Made by a program: the position numbers and the translations under genes. The notes beneath the pieces were generated by a model. The model did no database searches. It saw only the letters and a program-made list of their open reading frames with translations, and was not told where the DNA came from. 64,000 nucleotides of DNA from Pseudomonas kribbensis (GTDB taxonomy: Bacteria; Pseudomonadota; Gammaproteobacteria; Pseudomonadales; Pseudomonadaceae). This document shows positions 36,481-44,797 of the stretch, in pieces. The DNA lies in contig NZ_CP029608.1 of assembly GCF_003352185.1 (NCBI RefSeq), forward strand, positions 5,994,501 to 6,058,500, read 5' to 3'. Position 1 is the first letter of the stretch, and every line of letters starts with the position of its first letter.

Positions 36481-36794
36481 GTTCAAGCAATAGCGTTACC
36501 GTGCAGATCCTCGACAAAGAATATTCGATCATCTGTCCCCAGGAAGAACGCAGCAATCTGGTCAGTGCCGCGCGTTACCTGGACGGCAAGATGCGCGAGA
36601 TCCGCAGCAGCGGCAAAGTCATCGGCGCCGACCGCATCGCCGTGATGGCCGCGTTGAACATCACCCACGATCTCTTGCACAAAGAAGAGCGCCCGGACAT
36701 CCAGGCCAGCGGCTCGACCCGTGAACAGGTGCGCGACTTGCTCGATCGTGTCGATCTGGTACTCGCCGACGATCCGGACATCAGCAAGGGCTGA
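36477..36794 (+). CDS. zapA: Cell division protein ZapA
   Basis: A 105-residue FtsZ-ring stabiliser. It shows VTVQILDKEYSIICPQEERSNLVSAARYLDGKMREIR (globular head), ADRIAVMAALNITHDLL (signature helix) and a C-terminal helix VRDLLDRVDLVLAD. Length and order (zapA, 6S RNA, ygfA) are those of other gamma-proteobacteria. Confidence 0.94.
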   Translation: MSSSNSVTVQILDKEYSIICPQEERSNLVSAARYLDGKMREIRSSGKVIGADRIAVMAALNITHDLLHKEERPDIQASGSTREQVRDLLDRVDLVLADDPDISKG

Positions 36795-36824
36795 TTCGCC
36801 AGGCCGCTTGAGGTATACTCGCCG

Positions 36825-37006
36825 CACTCCCTGGGGTGCTTGCCAGTTGACGATGTCCCTGAGCCGATTTGCACTACCCTGGGGGTTGCACGTTGGGCTG
36901 GTGTGCATGTCCGCCAGACGGAAAGCCTTAAAGCCTACTGCATCCTCCACCTTGAACTCTCGGGTTCAAGGGCTAAGTCGACAGCGGCTCATCCGGGGAG
37001 CCTGAT
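36825..37006 (+). ncRNA. ssrS: 6S RNA
   Basis: The 288-base gap between zapA and ygfA holds a non-coding RNA with 6S features. Its ends pair to give a long closing stem (CTCCCTGGGGTGCTTGCCAG near the start; a GGGGAG near the end), with CCTGAGCCGAT and a central purine/pyrimidine-rich bubble region as in known pseudomonad 6S RNA. A -10-like TATACT lies at 36814-36819. Location between zapA and ygfA is conserved for ssrS. 6S binds sigma-70 RNA polymerase in stationary phase. Exact ends are estimated within about 10 bases. Confidence 0.88.
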
Positions 37007-37010
37007 TCGA

Positions 37011-37046
37011 ATCCGATGCCGGTGCATGCCGGCATCGGATTTTTTA
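37011..37046 (+). terminator. Terminator after 6S RNA
   Basis: A perfect 12-bp stem ATCCGATGCCGG/CCGGCATCGGAT with a 6-base loop and a T-run. It precedes ygfA by 37 bases, so ygfA may depend on read-through or processing. Confidence 0.9.
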
Positions 37047-37082
37047 TGCGTACGTTTTCGTCCCACCCTGCCGAAGCCGACC

Positions 37083-37688
37083 ATGACCGAACCCGCGCTG
37101 CTGCCCCGCCCCCAACTGCGCCGCCTGCTGCGCAAGGCCCGCCGCTCCCTGACGCCAAGTCAGCAACGCGCGGCCGCCGAAGGTCTGTATAAACAACTCG
37201 CGCAGGACCCGCAATTTCGCCGGGCGAAACACATTTCCCTGTACCTGCCCACCGACGGCGAGATCGACCCGCGCCTGTTGCTGCGCGCCGCCCAGCGCCG
37301 CGGCAAGAAAACCTACCTGCCGGTGTTGAGTGCCTGGCCGCGGACCAAAATGGTCTTTCAACAGATCCGCCCCGGTGAAAAGCTGCGGCCCAACCGTTTC
37401 CGTATTCTCGAGCCTCGGGTCAATGTCGCCCGTCAGCGCAAGGTCTGGGCACTGGATCTGGTGTTGTTGCCATTGGTGGGATTTGACGATGTCGGCGGAC
37501 GCCTGGGGATGGGCGGCGGATTCTACGACCGCAGCCTGGCTTACCTGGCTCGCCGCCAGAACTGGCGCAAGCCGACGCTGCTGGGACTGGCCCATGAATG
37601 TCAGAAAGTCGAACGACTGGCGCAGGCCAGCTGGGATGTACCGTTGCAGGGAACGGTGACCGACAAGGCGTGGTATTTCGCAGGGTAG
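37083..37688 (+). CDS. ygfA: 5-formyltetrahydrofolate cyclo-ligase
   Basis: A 201-residue ATP-dependent enzyme converting 5-formyl-THF to 5,10-methenyl-THF. Key segments: LRKARRSLTPSQQRAAAEGLYKQL, ISLYLPTDGEIDPRLLL, the late ATP site DLVLLPLVGFDDVGGRLGMGGGFYDR. I start at 37083 (MTEPALL); a longer frame would read through the 6S RNA. The 6S-ygfA pairing is conserved and links folate metabolism with stationary phase. Confidence 0.93.
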   Translation: MTEPALLPRPQLRRLLRKARRSLTPSQQRAAAEGLYKQLAQDPQFRRAKHISLYLPTDGEIDPRLLLRAAQRRGKKTYLPVLSAWPRTKMVFQQIRPGEKLRPNRFRILEPRVNVARQRKVWALDLVLLPLVGFDDVGGRLGMGGGFYDRSLAYLARRQNWRKPTLLGLAHECQKVERLAQASWDVPLQGTVTDKAWYFAG

Positions 37689-37725
37689 ACGCCGCGAGGG
37701 AATCAGCGGCGTCGGGAAGACGGGA

Positions 37726-37881
37726 TCAGCGTTTGAACGCTGTCGACTGCTGTACTTGTTGCGCCACTTCAATCGGCGCATCGGCCTTGTTGGCCCACAG
37801 ACTTTGCGCATAACCGGTGGTCACGACGCCAAGGCCGAACAAAATCACCAAAGTCCACAGCAAATCCGGTTTGCGTTTCAT
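37726..37881 (-). CDS. 51-residue single-span membrane protein, unknown
   Basis: A small gene too short for a standard ORF list. Translation starts MKRKPDLLWTLVILFGLGVVTTGYAQ and ends VAQQVQQSTAFKR. It has a basic start, one hydrophobic span (about 8-25), and a short polar tail, so it is a membrane anchor or small secreted protein. The strong ribosome site GAGGGGGG lies 6-13 bases before the ATG. It is opposite in direction to its neighbours in a 390-base gap. Codon use looks genuine. Function unknown. Confidence 0.7.
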   Translation of the reverse strand: MKRKPDLLWTLVILFGLGVVTTGYAQSLWANKADAPIEVAQQVQQSTAFKR

Positions 37882-38078
37882 CGATTGCCCCCCTCAAGGC
37901 ACATCATCACGATGACAGCAGCGGTTTCCATTCGTAGGCCGTGCAGCAGCGTCAAGCTTTAAAGGCCGGCATTTTGCGACAACGTGAACCTCTGCGCAAA
38001 TGCTGGCGTCAACCGACTGTCGGTTTGTCATAAAATTGCCCGACAACCTGCCCAATGACCGTTTCAGGAGCACACACC

Positions 38079-38528
38079 ATGGCCTACTGGCTGATGAAAT
38101 CCGAGCCCGACGAACTCTCGATCAAGGGCCTGGAAAAACTCGGCAAAGCGCGCTGGGACGGGGTGCGCAACTACCAGGCGCGCAACTTCCTGCGGGCCAT
38201 GGCGGTGGGGGATGAGTTCTTTTTCTATCACTCCAGCTGCCCGGAGCCGGGCATTGCCGGGATTGGCAAGATTATCGAAGCCGCGTACCCGGATCCCACC
38301 GCACTGGAACCGGAGAGCCATTACTTCGATCCGAAAGCCACGCCGGAGAAAAACGCCTGGAGCGCGATCGATGTCGCCCATGTCGAGACGTTTGCCCGGG
38401 TGTTGAAGCTGGATTATCTGAAGCAGCAGACCGCGCTGGCCGAGATGCCACTGGTGCAGAAGGGTTCGCGACTGTCGGTGATGCCGGTGACGGCCGAGCA
38501 ATGGGCGGCGGTTATCGCGTTGCGTTGA
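38079..38528 (+). CDS. EVE domain-containing protein
   Basis: A 149-residue EVE (PUA-like) protein of the thymocyte nuclear protein 1 group. It starts MAYWLMKSEPDELSI, with W and KSEP typical of the family, and has ARWDGVRNYQARNFLRAM, VGDEFFFYHSSCPEPGIAGIGKI and a C-terminal VMPVTAEQWAAVIAL. EVE domains bind modified nucleobases and may read DNA or RNA marks. I start at 38079 after CAGGAG. Confidence 0.9.
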   Translation: MAYWLMKSEPDELSIKGLEKLGKARWDGVRNYQARNFLRAMAVGDEFFFYHSSCPEPGIAGIGKIIEAAYPDPTALEPESHYFDPKATPEKNAWSAIDVAHVETFARVLKLDYLKQQTALAEMPLVQKGSRLSVMPVTAEQWAAVIALR

Positions 38529-38573
38529 CAGCGTCTTCGCAGGAGCCGGAAGCCGACTCCTGCGGGTCCAGCC

Positions 38574-38981
38574 TTACTGAATGATCAGGTTGTTGAACAA
38601 CAGATCCTCAACCACCGGCTTGCCGGTCTCGTCATTCATCACTTGCTGGGTCTGCTTCAAGGCTTCCTGACGCAGCTTTTCCTTGCCTTCGATGCTGCCC
38701 ATTGCGTCGGTGGTCTGCTGAGTAAACAGCGCCACCAGTTGATTGCGGATCAGCGGCTCGTTGGCCTTGACCAGTTTGGTCGCCTCGTCGCCGGTCACCC
38801 GCAACGCCACGTCGGCCTTGTAGACCTTGAGCTTCGGCGTGCCGTCCAGCCCGTAGTTGCCCACGAACGGCGGGCTCAGGGTGATGTAGTTGACCTTCGG
38901 CGCCTCGCCTTCTTTGGCTTCTTCGGCCAGCGCTGCCACAGGCAGAGACAGGGCCAGCAACAACATGATCCACGCTTTCAC
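38574..38981 (-). CDS. FliL-like protein with signal peptide
   Basis: A 135-residue protein related to FliL, the flagellar stator-associated factor. I start at the GTG at 38981, since AAGGAG precedes it and the next residues (KAWIMLLLALSLPVAALA) are a signal segment; the longer frame is not supported. The body has NYITLSPPFVGNYG, LKVYKADVALRVTGDEATKLVKANEPLIRNQLVALFTQQT and KPVVEDLLFNNLIIQ, all FliL-like. No flagellar gene lies nearby; such solitary FliL proteins are common in pseudomonads, with unknown role. Confidence 0.8.
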   Translation of the reverse strand: MKAWIMLLLALSLPVAALAEEAKEGEAPKVNYITLSPPFVGNYGLDGTPKLKVYKADVALRVTGDEATKLVKANEPLIRNQLVALFTQQTTDAMGSIEGKEKLRQEALKQTQQVMNDETGKPVVEDLLFNNLIIQ

Positions 38982-39131
38982 AATTCGCTCCTTATCCGGT
39001 TTGCGGCCTAGCATAACGACCCGCCGCGCAAGCACAAGCTTATGGCGGACTATCAGGGCCGGGCATGCTCGTTGACCCGTTGACTGCCACACCTACACTT
39101 ATCGGCCATCACTCCCAAAGGAATAGCCCTG

Positions 39132-40109
39132 ATGAAAGCCGTGCTGTGCAAAGCCTTCGGCCCTGCCGAATCGCTGGTGCTGGAAGACGTCGCCAGTCCT
39201 GTCGCGAAGAAGAATGAAATCCTGCTGGACGTGCACGCCGCCGGGGTCAACTTCCCGGACACGCTGATCATCGAGGGCAAGTACCAGTTCAAGCCGCCCT
39301 TCCCGTTCTCGCCGGGTGGCGAAGCGGCTGGCGTGGTCCGCGAAGTCGGCGAAAAGATCAGTCACCTCAAGATTGGCGACCGGGTCATGGCCCTGACCGG
39401 CTGGGGCAGCTTCGCCGAGCAGGTCGCAGTGCCGGGCTATAACGTGCTGCCGATCCCGCCGTCGATGGATTTCAACACCGCCGCCGCGTTCAGCATGACC
39501 TACGGCACGTCGATGCACGCGCTCAAGCAGCGCAGCAACCTGCAACCGGGGGAAACCCTGCTGGTGCTCGGTGCCTCCGGCGGTGTCGGCCTGGCTGCCG
39601 TGGAGATCGGCAAAGCCATGGGCGCCCGGGTCATCGCCGCCGCCAGCAGCGCCGAAAAACTCGCCGTGGCCAAAGCCGCCGGTGCCGACGAACTGATCAA
39701 CTACAGCGAAACCAGCCTCAAGGACGAAATCAAGCGCCTGACCGACGGCCAGGGCGCCGACGTGATCTACGACCCGGTCGGCGGCGACCTGTTCGACCAG
39801 GCCATCCGCGCCATCGCCTGGAACGGCCGCCTGCTGGTGGTCGGTTTCGCCAGCGGACGCATCCCCGAACTGCCGGTCAACCTCGCCCTGCTCAAGGGCG
39901 CAGCGGTGCTCGGTGTGTTCTGGGGCTCTTTCGCCCAGCGCCAGCCACAGGACAACGCGGCGAACTTCCAGCAACTGTTCGGCTGGTTCGCCGAGGGCAA
40001 GCTGAAACCGCTGGTGTCGCAGGTCTATCCGCTGAGTGAGGCGGCACAGGCGATCAATGATCTTGGACAGCGCAAGGCTGTGGGCAAGGTTGTGGTGCAG
40101 GTGCGCTGA
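39132..40109 (+). CDS. NADPH:quinone oxidoreductase, zinc-independent MDR family
   Basis: A 325-residue medium-chain oxidoreductase of the quinone reductase class. It has FPDTLIIEGKYQFKPPFPFSPGGEAAGVV, a Rossmann site ([23 protein letters not shown]) for NADPH near 145-170 and GADVIYDPVGGDLFDQAIRAI. The catalytic zinc residues of alcohol dehydrogenases are not present. A GGAAT site lies 7 bases before the ATG. The exact substrate is unknown. Confidence 0.9.
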   Translation: MKAVLCKAFGPAESLVLEDVASPVAKKNEILLDVHAAGVNFPDTLIIEGKYQFKPPFPFSPGGEAAGVVREVGEKISHLKIGDRVMALTGWGSFAEQVAVPGYNVLPIPPSMDFNTAAAFSMTYGTSMHALKQRSNLQPGETLLVLGASGGVGLAAVEIGKAMGARVIAAASSAEKLAVAKAAGADELINYSETSLKDEIKRLTDGQGADVIYDPVGGDLFDQAIRAIAWNGRLLVVGFASGRIPELPVNLALLKGAAVLGVFWGSFAQRQPQDNAANFQQLFGWFAEGKLKPLVSQVYPLSEAAQAINDLGQRKAVGKVVVQVR

Positions 40110-40115
40110 AGCACG

Positions 40116-40751
40116 TCATTTGTTGCCGGGAGAATCCACAGCGTCGCCCGGCAACAGGTGTTCCAGAACCTTCCGGCTATCAGCCTTGATGATCCGGCCC
40201 TTGTCATCGAAACGCAGCACGAGCATCCAGTCGTACACCTCGTCCGGCCATTTTTTCTGACCCATCAGGGCCGTGCTGTCGCCACCGAACGCACTGATCA
40301 GCTTGTTGATGCGCCCGTGGTGCCAGGCGATCAGGATGACCGGCGCCTGATTGCTCTTGCGCAACAGCTTGACCAGTTCATGCACGTCGCCGTTGATGTA
40401 GGGCTGCTCGATAGACAGGTTAAGGCGCTCGGCCAGCGGTGTCAGGGTCAAACGTGAGCGGGAGCTCTCGGGAGTGTCGCCGGCGGCGATCAGCCGTTCC
40501 GGGGTCAGCGTCTGGCCATCGAGCTTCAATGGATTGAAGTAGTCGGCATAGGCGCGGGCCCGTTCTTCGCCACGGGCATTGAGCACCGATCCTTCAGTCG
40601 GCTTTTCCGCATGGCGGATGATCAGCACCGTGGCATTGCGCAAACCGGACCGGGCAGGGTGATCGGCGTAAATCAATCCCAGCACCGCAACGGCGATAAC
40701 CGCCGCCGCCAATAATCGGCGCATGAGCATGCGAACCTTCAAAGCCATCAT
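40116..40751 (-). CDS. Histidine phosphatase family protein, membrane-anchored
   Basis: A 211-residue protein with an N-terminal hydrophobic segment (RRLLAAAVIAVAVLGLIYA) that anchors or exports it. It has the histidine phosphatase loop LIIRHAEKPTEGSVLNARGEERARAYADYF and a second catalytic histidine in ILIAWHHGRINKLI. It ends 7 bases from the convergent oxidoreductase stop. Several in-frame Met codons (40751, 40748, 40724) make the start uncertain. Substrate unknown. Confidence 0.82.
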   Translation of the reverse strand: MMALKVRMLMRRLLAAAVIAVAVLGLIYADHPARSGLRNATVLIIRHAEKPTEGSVLNARGEERARAYADYFNPLKLDGQTLTPERLIAAGDTPESSRSRLTLTPLAERLNLSIEQPYINGDVHELVKLLRKSNQAPVILIAWHHGRINKLISAFGGDSTALMGQKKWPDEVYDWMLVLRFDDKGRIIKADSRKVLEHLLPGDAVDSPGNK

Positions 40752-40973
40752 TCATCTCTGCTGATCAGTCGATCGACGGATCGCGAGTCTATGCCACCCC
40801 ATGTTCATAAGTGGTGAAAACGCCCTGTTCTTACAGCAGAGCGACAGGTTCGTAAAAGAACGTGCGACTTCCAACATTTTCCGCTGTTTTGCCGATGCGA
40901 ACCGGTGCTATTTTCGGTAACGAAACTGTAACATTCGCATCCGCAGTCAAAACAAGAAATCTGGAGCTCTTGA

Positions 40974-42323
40974 ATGTTTGCTTTCTTTCGACCTGCCGCA
41001 CATCAGGCTCCATTGCCTGAAGAAAAAATAGACAGTACCTACCGACGCCTGCGCTGGCAGATCTTCGCCGGTATCTTCTTTGGCTACGCGGGTTACTACC
41101 TGCTGCGCAAAAACTTCTCCCTGGCCATGCCGTACCTGATCGACGAGGGTTACACCCGCGGCGAACTGGGTCTGGCGATGTCGGCCATCGCCATTGCCTA
41201 CGGCTTGTCCAAGTTCCTCATGGGCCTGGTCTCCGACCGCTCCAACCCGCGCTACTTCCTGCCGTTCGGCCTGCTGGTTTCGGCGGGGGTGATGTTCATT
41301 TTCGGTTTCGCACCTTGGGCAACGTCCAGCGTGACCATGATGTTCATCCTGCTGTTCATCAACGGCTGGGCCCAGGGCATGGGCTGGCCGCCGAGCGGAC
41401 GGACCATGGTGCACTGGTGGTCGCAGAAGGAGCGCGGCGGCGTGGTGTCCGTATGGAACGTGGCGCATAACGTCGGCGGTGGTCTGATCGGCCCGCTGTT
41501 CCTGATCGGCATGGGCCTGTTCAATGACTGGCACGCAGCGTTCTATGTACCGGCGGCGGTAGCCCTGGCGGTGGCGGCATTTGCCTTCATTACCATGCGT
41601 GACACCCCGCAATCGGTTGGCCTGCCGCCGATCGAGAAGTACAAGAACGACTACCCGGAAGGCTACGACGCCAGCCACGAAGACGAATTCAGCGCCAAGG
41701 AAATCTTCGTCAAATACGTGCTGCGCAACAAAATGCTCTGGTACATCGCCATGGCCAACGTGTTCGTCTACCTGCTGCGCTACGGCGTACTGGACTGGGC
41801 GCCGACCTACCTCAAGGAAGCCAAGCATTTCGATGTCGACAAGACTTCGTGGGCCTACTTCTTCTATGAGTGGGCGGGCATTCCGGGCACGCTGCTGTGC
41901 GGCTGGATGTCGGACAAGATCTTCCGTGGCAACCGTGGCCTGACCGGCATGGTGTTCATGGCCCTGGTGACCGTGGCGACCCTGGTTTACTGGCTGAACC
42001 CGGCCGGCAACCCGACCATCGACATGATCGCGCTGTTCTCCATCGGCTTCCTGATCTACGGCCCGGTGATGCTGATCGGCCTGCAGGCGCTGGAACTGGC
42101 ACCGAAGAAAGCCGCCGGCACTGCCGCAGGCTTCACCGGTCTGTTCGGTTATCTGGGTGGTTCGGTCGCGGCCAGTGCCGCCATGGGCTACACCGTGGAC
42201 CACTTCGGTTGGGATGGCGGTTTCGTGCTGCTGGTGGGCGCTTGCCTGCTGTCGATGGCCTTCCTGGCCCCGACCCTGTGGCACAAGCAAGTCGCCAGTC
42301 AGAGCCGCGAAGCAGTCGCCTGA
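40974..42323 (+). CDS. glpT: Glycerol-3-phosphate/phosphate antiporter GlpT
   Basis: A 449-residue MFS transporter with 12 spans, closely like E. coli Glp[88 protein letters not shown] loop, and [28 protein letters not shown]. It imports glycerol-3-phosphate and also the antibiotic fosfomycin. Its stop at 42323 overlaps the convergent chaC stop by 25 bases. No glp genes accompany it. Confidence 0.94.
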   Translation: MFAFFRPAAHQAPLPEEKIDSTYRRLRWQIFAGIFFGYAGYYLLRKNFSLAMPYLIDEGYTRGELGLAMSAIAIAYGLSKFLMGLVSDRSNPRYFLPFGLLVSAGVMFIFGFAPWATSSVTMMFILLFINGWAQGMGWPPSGRTMVHWWSQKERGGVVSVWNVAHNVGGGLIGPLFLIGMGLFNDWHAAFYVPAAVALAVAAFAFITMRDTPQSVGLPPIEKYKNDYPEGYDASHEDEFSAKEIFVKYVLRNKMLWYIAMANVFVYLLRYGVLDWAPTYLKEAKHFDVDKTSWAYFFYEWAGIPGTLLCGWMSDKIFRGNRGLTGMVFMALVTVATLVYWLNPAGNPTIDMIALFSIGFLIYGPVMLIGLQALELAPKKAAGTAAGFTGLFGYLGGSVAASAAMGYTVDHFGWDGGFVLLVGACLLSMAFLAPTLWHKQVASQSREAVA

Positions 42324-42967
42324 TCGGCTTTTGACTTGCAGCGCTTGAGCCGCGCCTCCAGATTCCGGTCTGGCATGGCGTGGCTGCGCAGGGCGTGGGC
42401 GGTCTGCTCGACATAATCGCGAGTGGTCCCATAACGCCCGCAAGCGCTTTCGAACACCTGGCTCAGCACGTGATCCGGCAGATTGCCGGCATAGCTGGGC
42501 AGGTGTCGCTCCAACACGAATCCCAACGCCTGTACCTGGCTGCCATCTTCGAGACGGCAGTTGAGCCAGTGTGGCCGATAGGACGGGAACGGCATCTCGC
42601 GTTTCCACAGCGCATACAGCGCACTGTCGAGGTTGTCTTCCGGCAACCGATAGGCAAAGCCGCTGCACGAACCGCCGCGATCCAGACCGAATACCAGCCC
42701 CGGCATTTCCGGTGTACCGCGATGTTCGTGGGACCACAGATACAAGCCGCGATGGTAGCCATGCACCCGCCCGCGCACCCGCTCCACCGCCGAACACTCA
42801 GGCCGCCAGATCAGCGAACCATACGCGAACAGCCACACCGGCCCGCCCTTGTGGCGTGCCATGGTCGATTGCATGGAAGCGAGAAGTTGTTCGTGAGTCA
42901 GCTGCGGACCCAGATCGAGCCGCGGAGGGTAAGCCAGATTCAGAAAAGCAGATTCTATGGCTGTCAT
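42299..42967 (-). CDS. chaC: Gamma-glutamylcyclotransferase, ChaC family
   Basis: A 222-residue ChaC-type enzyme that degrades glutathione to 5-oxoproline and Cys-Gly. The substrate-binding YGSL loop is in [14 protein letters not shown] (about 47-59), with [21 protein letters not shown] and [19 protein letters not shown] after. I start at 42967 (MTAIES); the longer frame runs into non-coding sequence. It overlaps glpT tail to tail. Confidence 0.9.
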   Translation of the reverse strand: MTAIESAFLNLAYPPRLDLGPQLTHEQLLASMQSTMARHKGGPVWLFAYGSLIWRPECSAVERVRGRVHGYHRGLYLWSHEHRGTPEMPGLVFGLDRGGSCSGFAYRLPEDNLDSALYALWKREMPFPSYRPHWLNCRLEDGSQVQALGFVLERHLPSYAGNLPDHVLSQVFESACGRYGTTRDYVEQTAHALRSHAMPDRNLEARLKRCKSKADQATASRL

Positions 42968-43322
42968 GACGGAAGTGTTCGGCCCCGCAAGTATTACAAG
43001 ATGTAAGCACAATTCGCTTGATAGAACATATAGCAGTAACTGTAAAACGAAAAGTGCTAAAGGATGTATGACACCTTTGATAGCGCTAATTCGGGGTTAT
43101 CCGCGAGGGCTATCTTGTTTGATATAGCCTAATACCATTGCGCAGATATCTTAAATACCCGAATGAAATATCGTTAAGCCCTCTCTTCGTTCAGGATTCG
43201 TTCATGAAGTCCCGGGATTTTTCCTACTAAAATTTCGGACTTCCCATATTTACCGTCGCTGATCGCCTGCGTAAAACGGCTTTCCTCTGGCGCAAGCCAA
43301 CCCGTTCAACCGAGGCTGCACG
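42968..43322. other. 355-base AT-rich gap between chaC and the barrel-like gene
   Basis: No gene seen. It holds promoters in both directions and is clearly AT-richer than its neighbours. A short inverted repeat GGCTAT/ATAGCC (43108-43129) with a 10-base loop stands about 195 bases before the next gene. I see no Rho-independent terminator, riboswitch or tRNA. Confidence 0.5.
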
Positions 43323-43799
43323 ATGAACACAAAGAGGCTTTTGGCCGCACTTTTATTGATTCAGACCGGCCAGGCACTGGCCACGGATGACGCCCGGGAA
43401 GACAAAGGTTTCTGGTACGCACAAACCAGTGTCTACACCAAACATTACTCACCCGACCCCGAACACAATAATCATCAGGACTTGATCGGCATTGAACGCA
43501 ATCAGGCTTCCGGCTGGGTATTTGGCGGGGCAACTTTCCGTAACTCGTTCAGCCAGCGCTCCAATTACGCCTATGCCGGCAAACGCTTCGAGAGCGCAGA
43601 TTATCCGGTGTACGTGAAACTCACGGGCGGGTTGCTGCAGGGCTATCGGGGTGACTACAAGGACAAGATCCCGCTCAATCACTTCGGCGTTGCACCGGTG
43701 ATCATTCCGTCGATTGGCACCCACTATGGCCCGCTGGGCGCCGAGCTGGTGTTTCTCGGCGCCAACGCGGCCATGGTGACGACGGGCGTACGCTTCTAA
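43323..43799 (+). CDS. Small outer-membrane beta-barrel-like protein, PagP-like
   Basis: A 158-residue exported protein. The signal peptide spans about 1-20 (RLLAALLLIQTGQALA). The mature part has amphipathic strands (FWYAQTSVYTKHY, ASGWVFGGATFRNSF, YPVYVKLTGGLLQGYRG, ELVFLGANAAMVTTGVRF) ending in a C-terminal aromatic, as in small outer-membrane barrels. It recalls pseudomonad PagP-like palmitoyltransferases; homologues are sometimes labelled as glycerol-3-phosphate transporters, which the sequence does not support. Family placement is tentative. Confidence 0.7.
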   Translation: MNTKRLLAALLLIQTGQALATDDAREDKGFWYAQTSVYTKHYSPDPEHNNHQDLIGIERNQASGWVFGGATFRNSFSQRSNYAYAGKRFESADYPVYVKLTGGLLQGYRGDYKDKIPLNHFGVAPVIIPSIGTHYGPLGAELVFLGANAAMVTTGVRF

Positions 43800-43828
43800 A
43801 GCGACTCAGGCAGGCTCAATCGTGCGGC

Positions 43829-44797
43829 TCAAGAGCGCGGCGCATACGCAAACACGTCGGCGCGCATCTGGTGGGCATCCATCCCGGCTTCCACCAGCGC
43901 ATCCAGCGTGCCGTAGACCATCGCCGGCGAGCCGCTGGCGTAGACGTGCAGCGATTTCAGATCCGGGAAGTCCTCGCACACCGCCTCATGCAACATCCCG
44001 CAGCGCCCTTCCCAGCCGCACTGGTCGCTGACGACCTTGTGCAGGAACAGGTTGGGCAGCTTCAGCCATTCGTCCCAATGCTCGATTTCGTAGAAATCTT
44101 CCGGACGACGCACACCCCAGTACAAATGCACCGGATGCTTGAAGCCGTTGGCCCGGCAATGTTCGATCAGGCTGTGGATCTGCCCCATGCCGGTGCCGGC
44201 GGCGATCAGCACCAGCGGCCCGTCCGGCAATTCCGCGAGATGGGTGTCGCCGAACGGCAGTTCGACCCGCACCATCGAATTGCGCTGCAGTTGCTCGATC
44301 AGGCTCAGGGCACTGGCTTCGCGGGCCAGGACGTGGATTTCCAGATCTCGCCCACCGTGGGGCGCGGAAGCCATGGAGAAGGCGGACTTCTCGCCGCTCT
44401 CGCGTTCGATCATCAGGTACTGACCGGCGTGATAACGCGGCGGCTTGCCGGCCGGCGCCCGCAGGCGCACGCGCCAGGTATCGCCACCGACGTCCCGGCA
44501 TTCGATGACCTGACACGACAGGCTGCGCACCGGCAGTTCTCCCAGCGCAAGCACGCCATCCCACAGCAGGATGCAGTCTTCCAGCGGCTGCGCTATGCAA
44601 GTGTAGAACTCGCCGTGGTCATGCACCTTGCCGGCCTGTTCGACCCGGCCTTCCACCAGCAGCGCTGCGCATACGTGACAATTGCCGTTGCGGCAGCTTT
44701 GCGGGCATTCGTAGCCCAGGCGCCGCGCACCATCGAGAATCCGCTCTCCGGGCCGTATCTCGAGCACCGCTCCGGAGGGCTGCAGGGTTACACGCAT
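43829..44797 (-). CDS. 2Fe-2S ferredoxin/flavin reductase, CDP-6-deoxyglucoseen reductase-like
   Basis: A 322-residue oxidoreductase with three parts. An N-terminal plant-type 2Fe-2S domain has CRNGNCHVC and a fourth Cys in FYTCIAQ. A flavin barrel follows (HAGQYLMIERESGEKSAFSMASAP), then an NAD(P)-binding domain (PLVLIAAGTGMGQIHSLIEH, CGWEGRCGMLHEAV). It matches reductase partners of oxygenases and CDP-6-deoxyglucoseen reductase. Its start overlaps the ubiD stop (TGATG), so it is coupled to ubiquinone synthesis. Confidence 0.88.
   Translation of the reverse strand: MRVTLQPSGAVLEIRPGERILDGARRLGYECPQSCRNGNCHVCAALLVEGRVEQAGKVHDHGEFYTCIAQPLEDCILLWDGVLALGELPVRSLSCQVIECRDVGGDTWRVRLRAPAGKPPRYHAGQYLMIERESGEKSAFSMASAPHGGRDLEIHVLAREASALSLIEQLQRNSMVRVELPFGDTHLAELPDGPLVLIAAGTGMGQIHSLIEHCRANGFKHPVHLYWGVRRPEDFYEIEHWDEWLKLPNLFLHKVVSDQCGWEGRCGMLHEAVCEDFPDLKSLHVYASGSPAMVYGTLDALVEAGMDAHQMRADVFAYAPRS

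Noticed and set aside
36840..37082. Longer start of ygfA
   Set aside because: It would translate the 6S RNA and its terminator; the ATG at 37083 gives the family-length protein.
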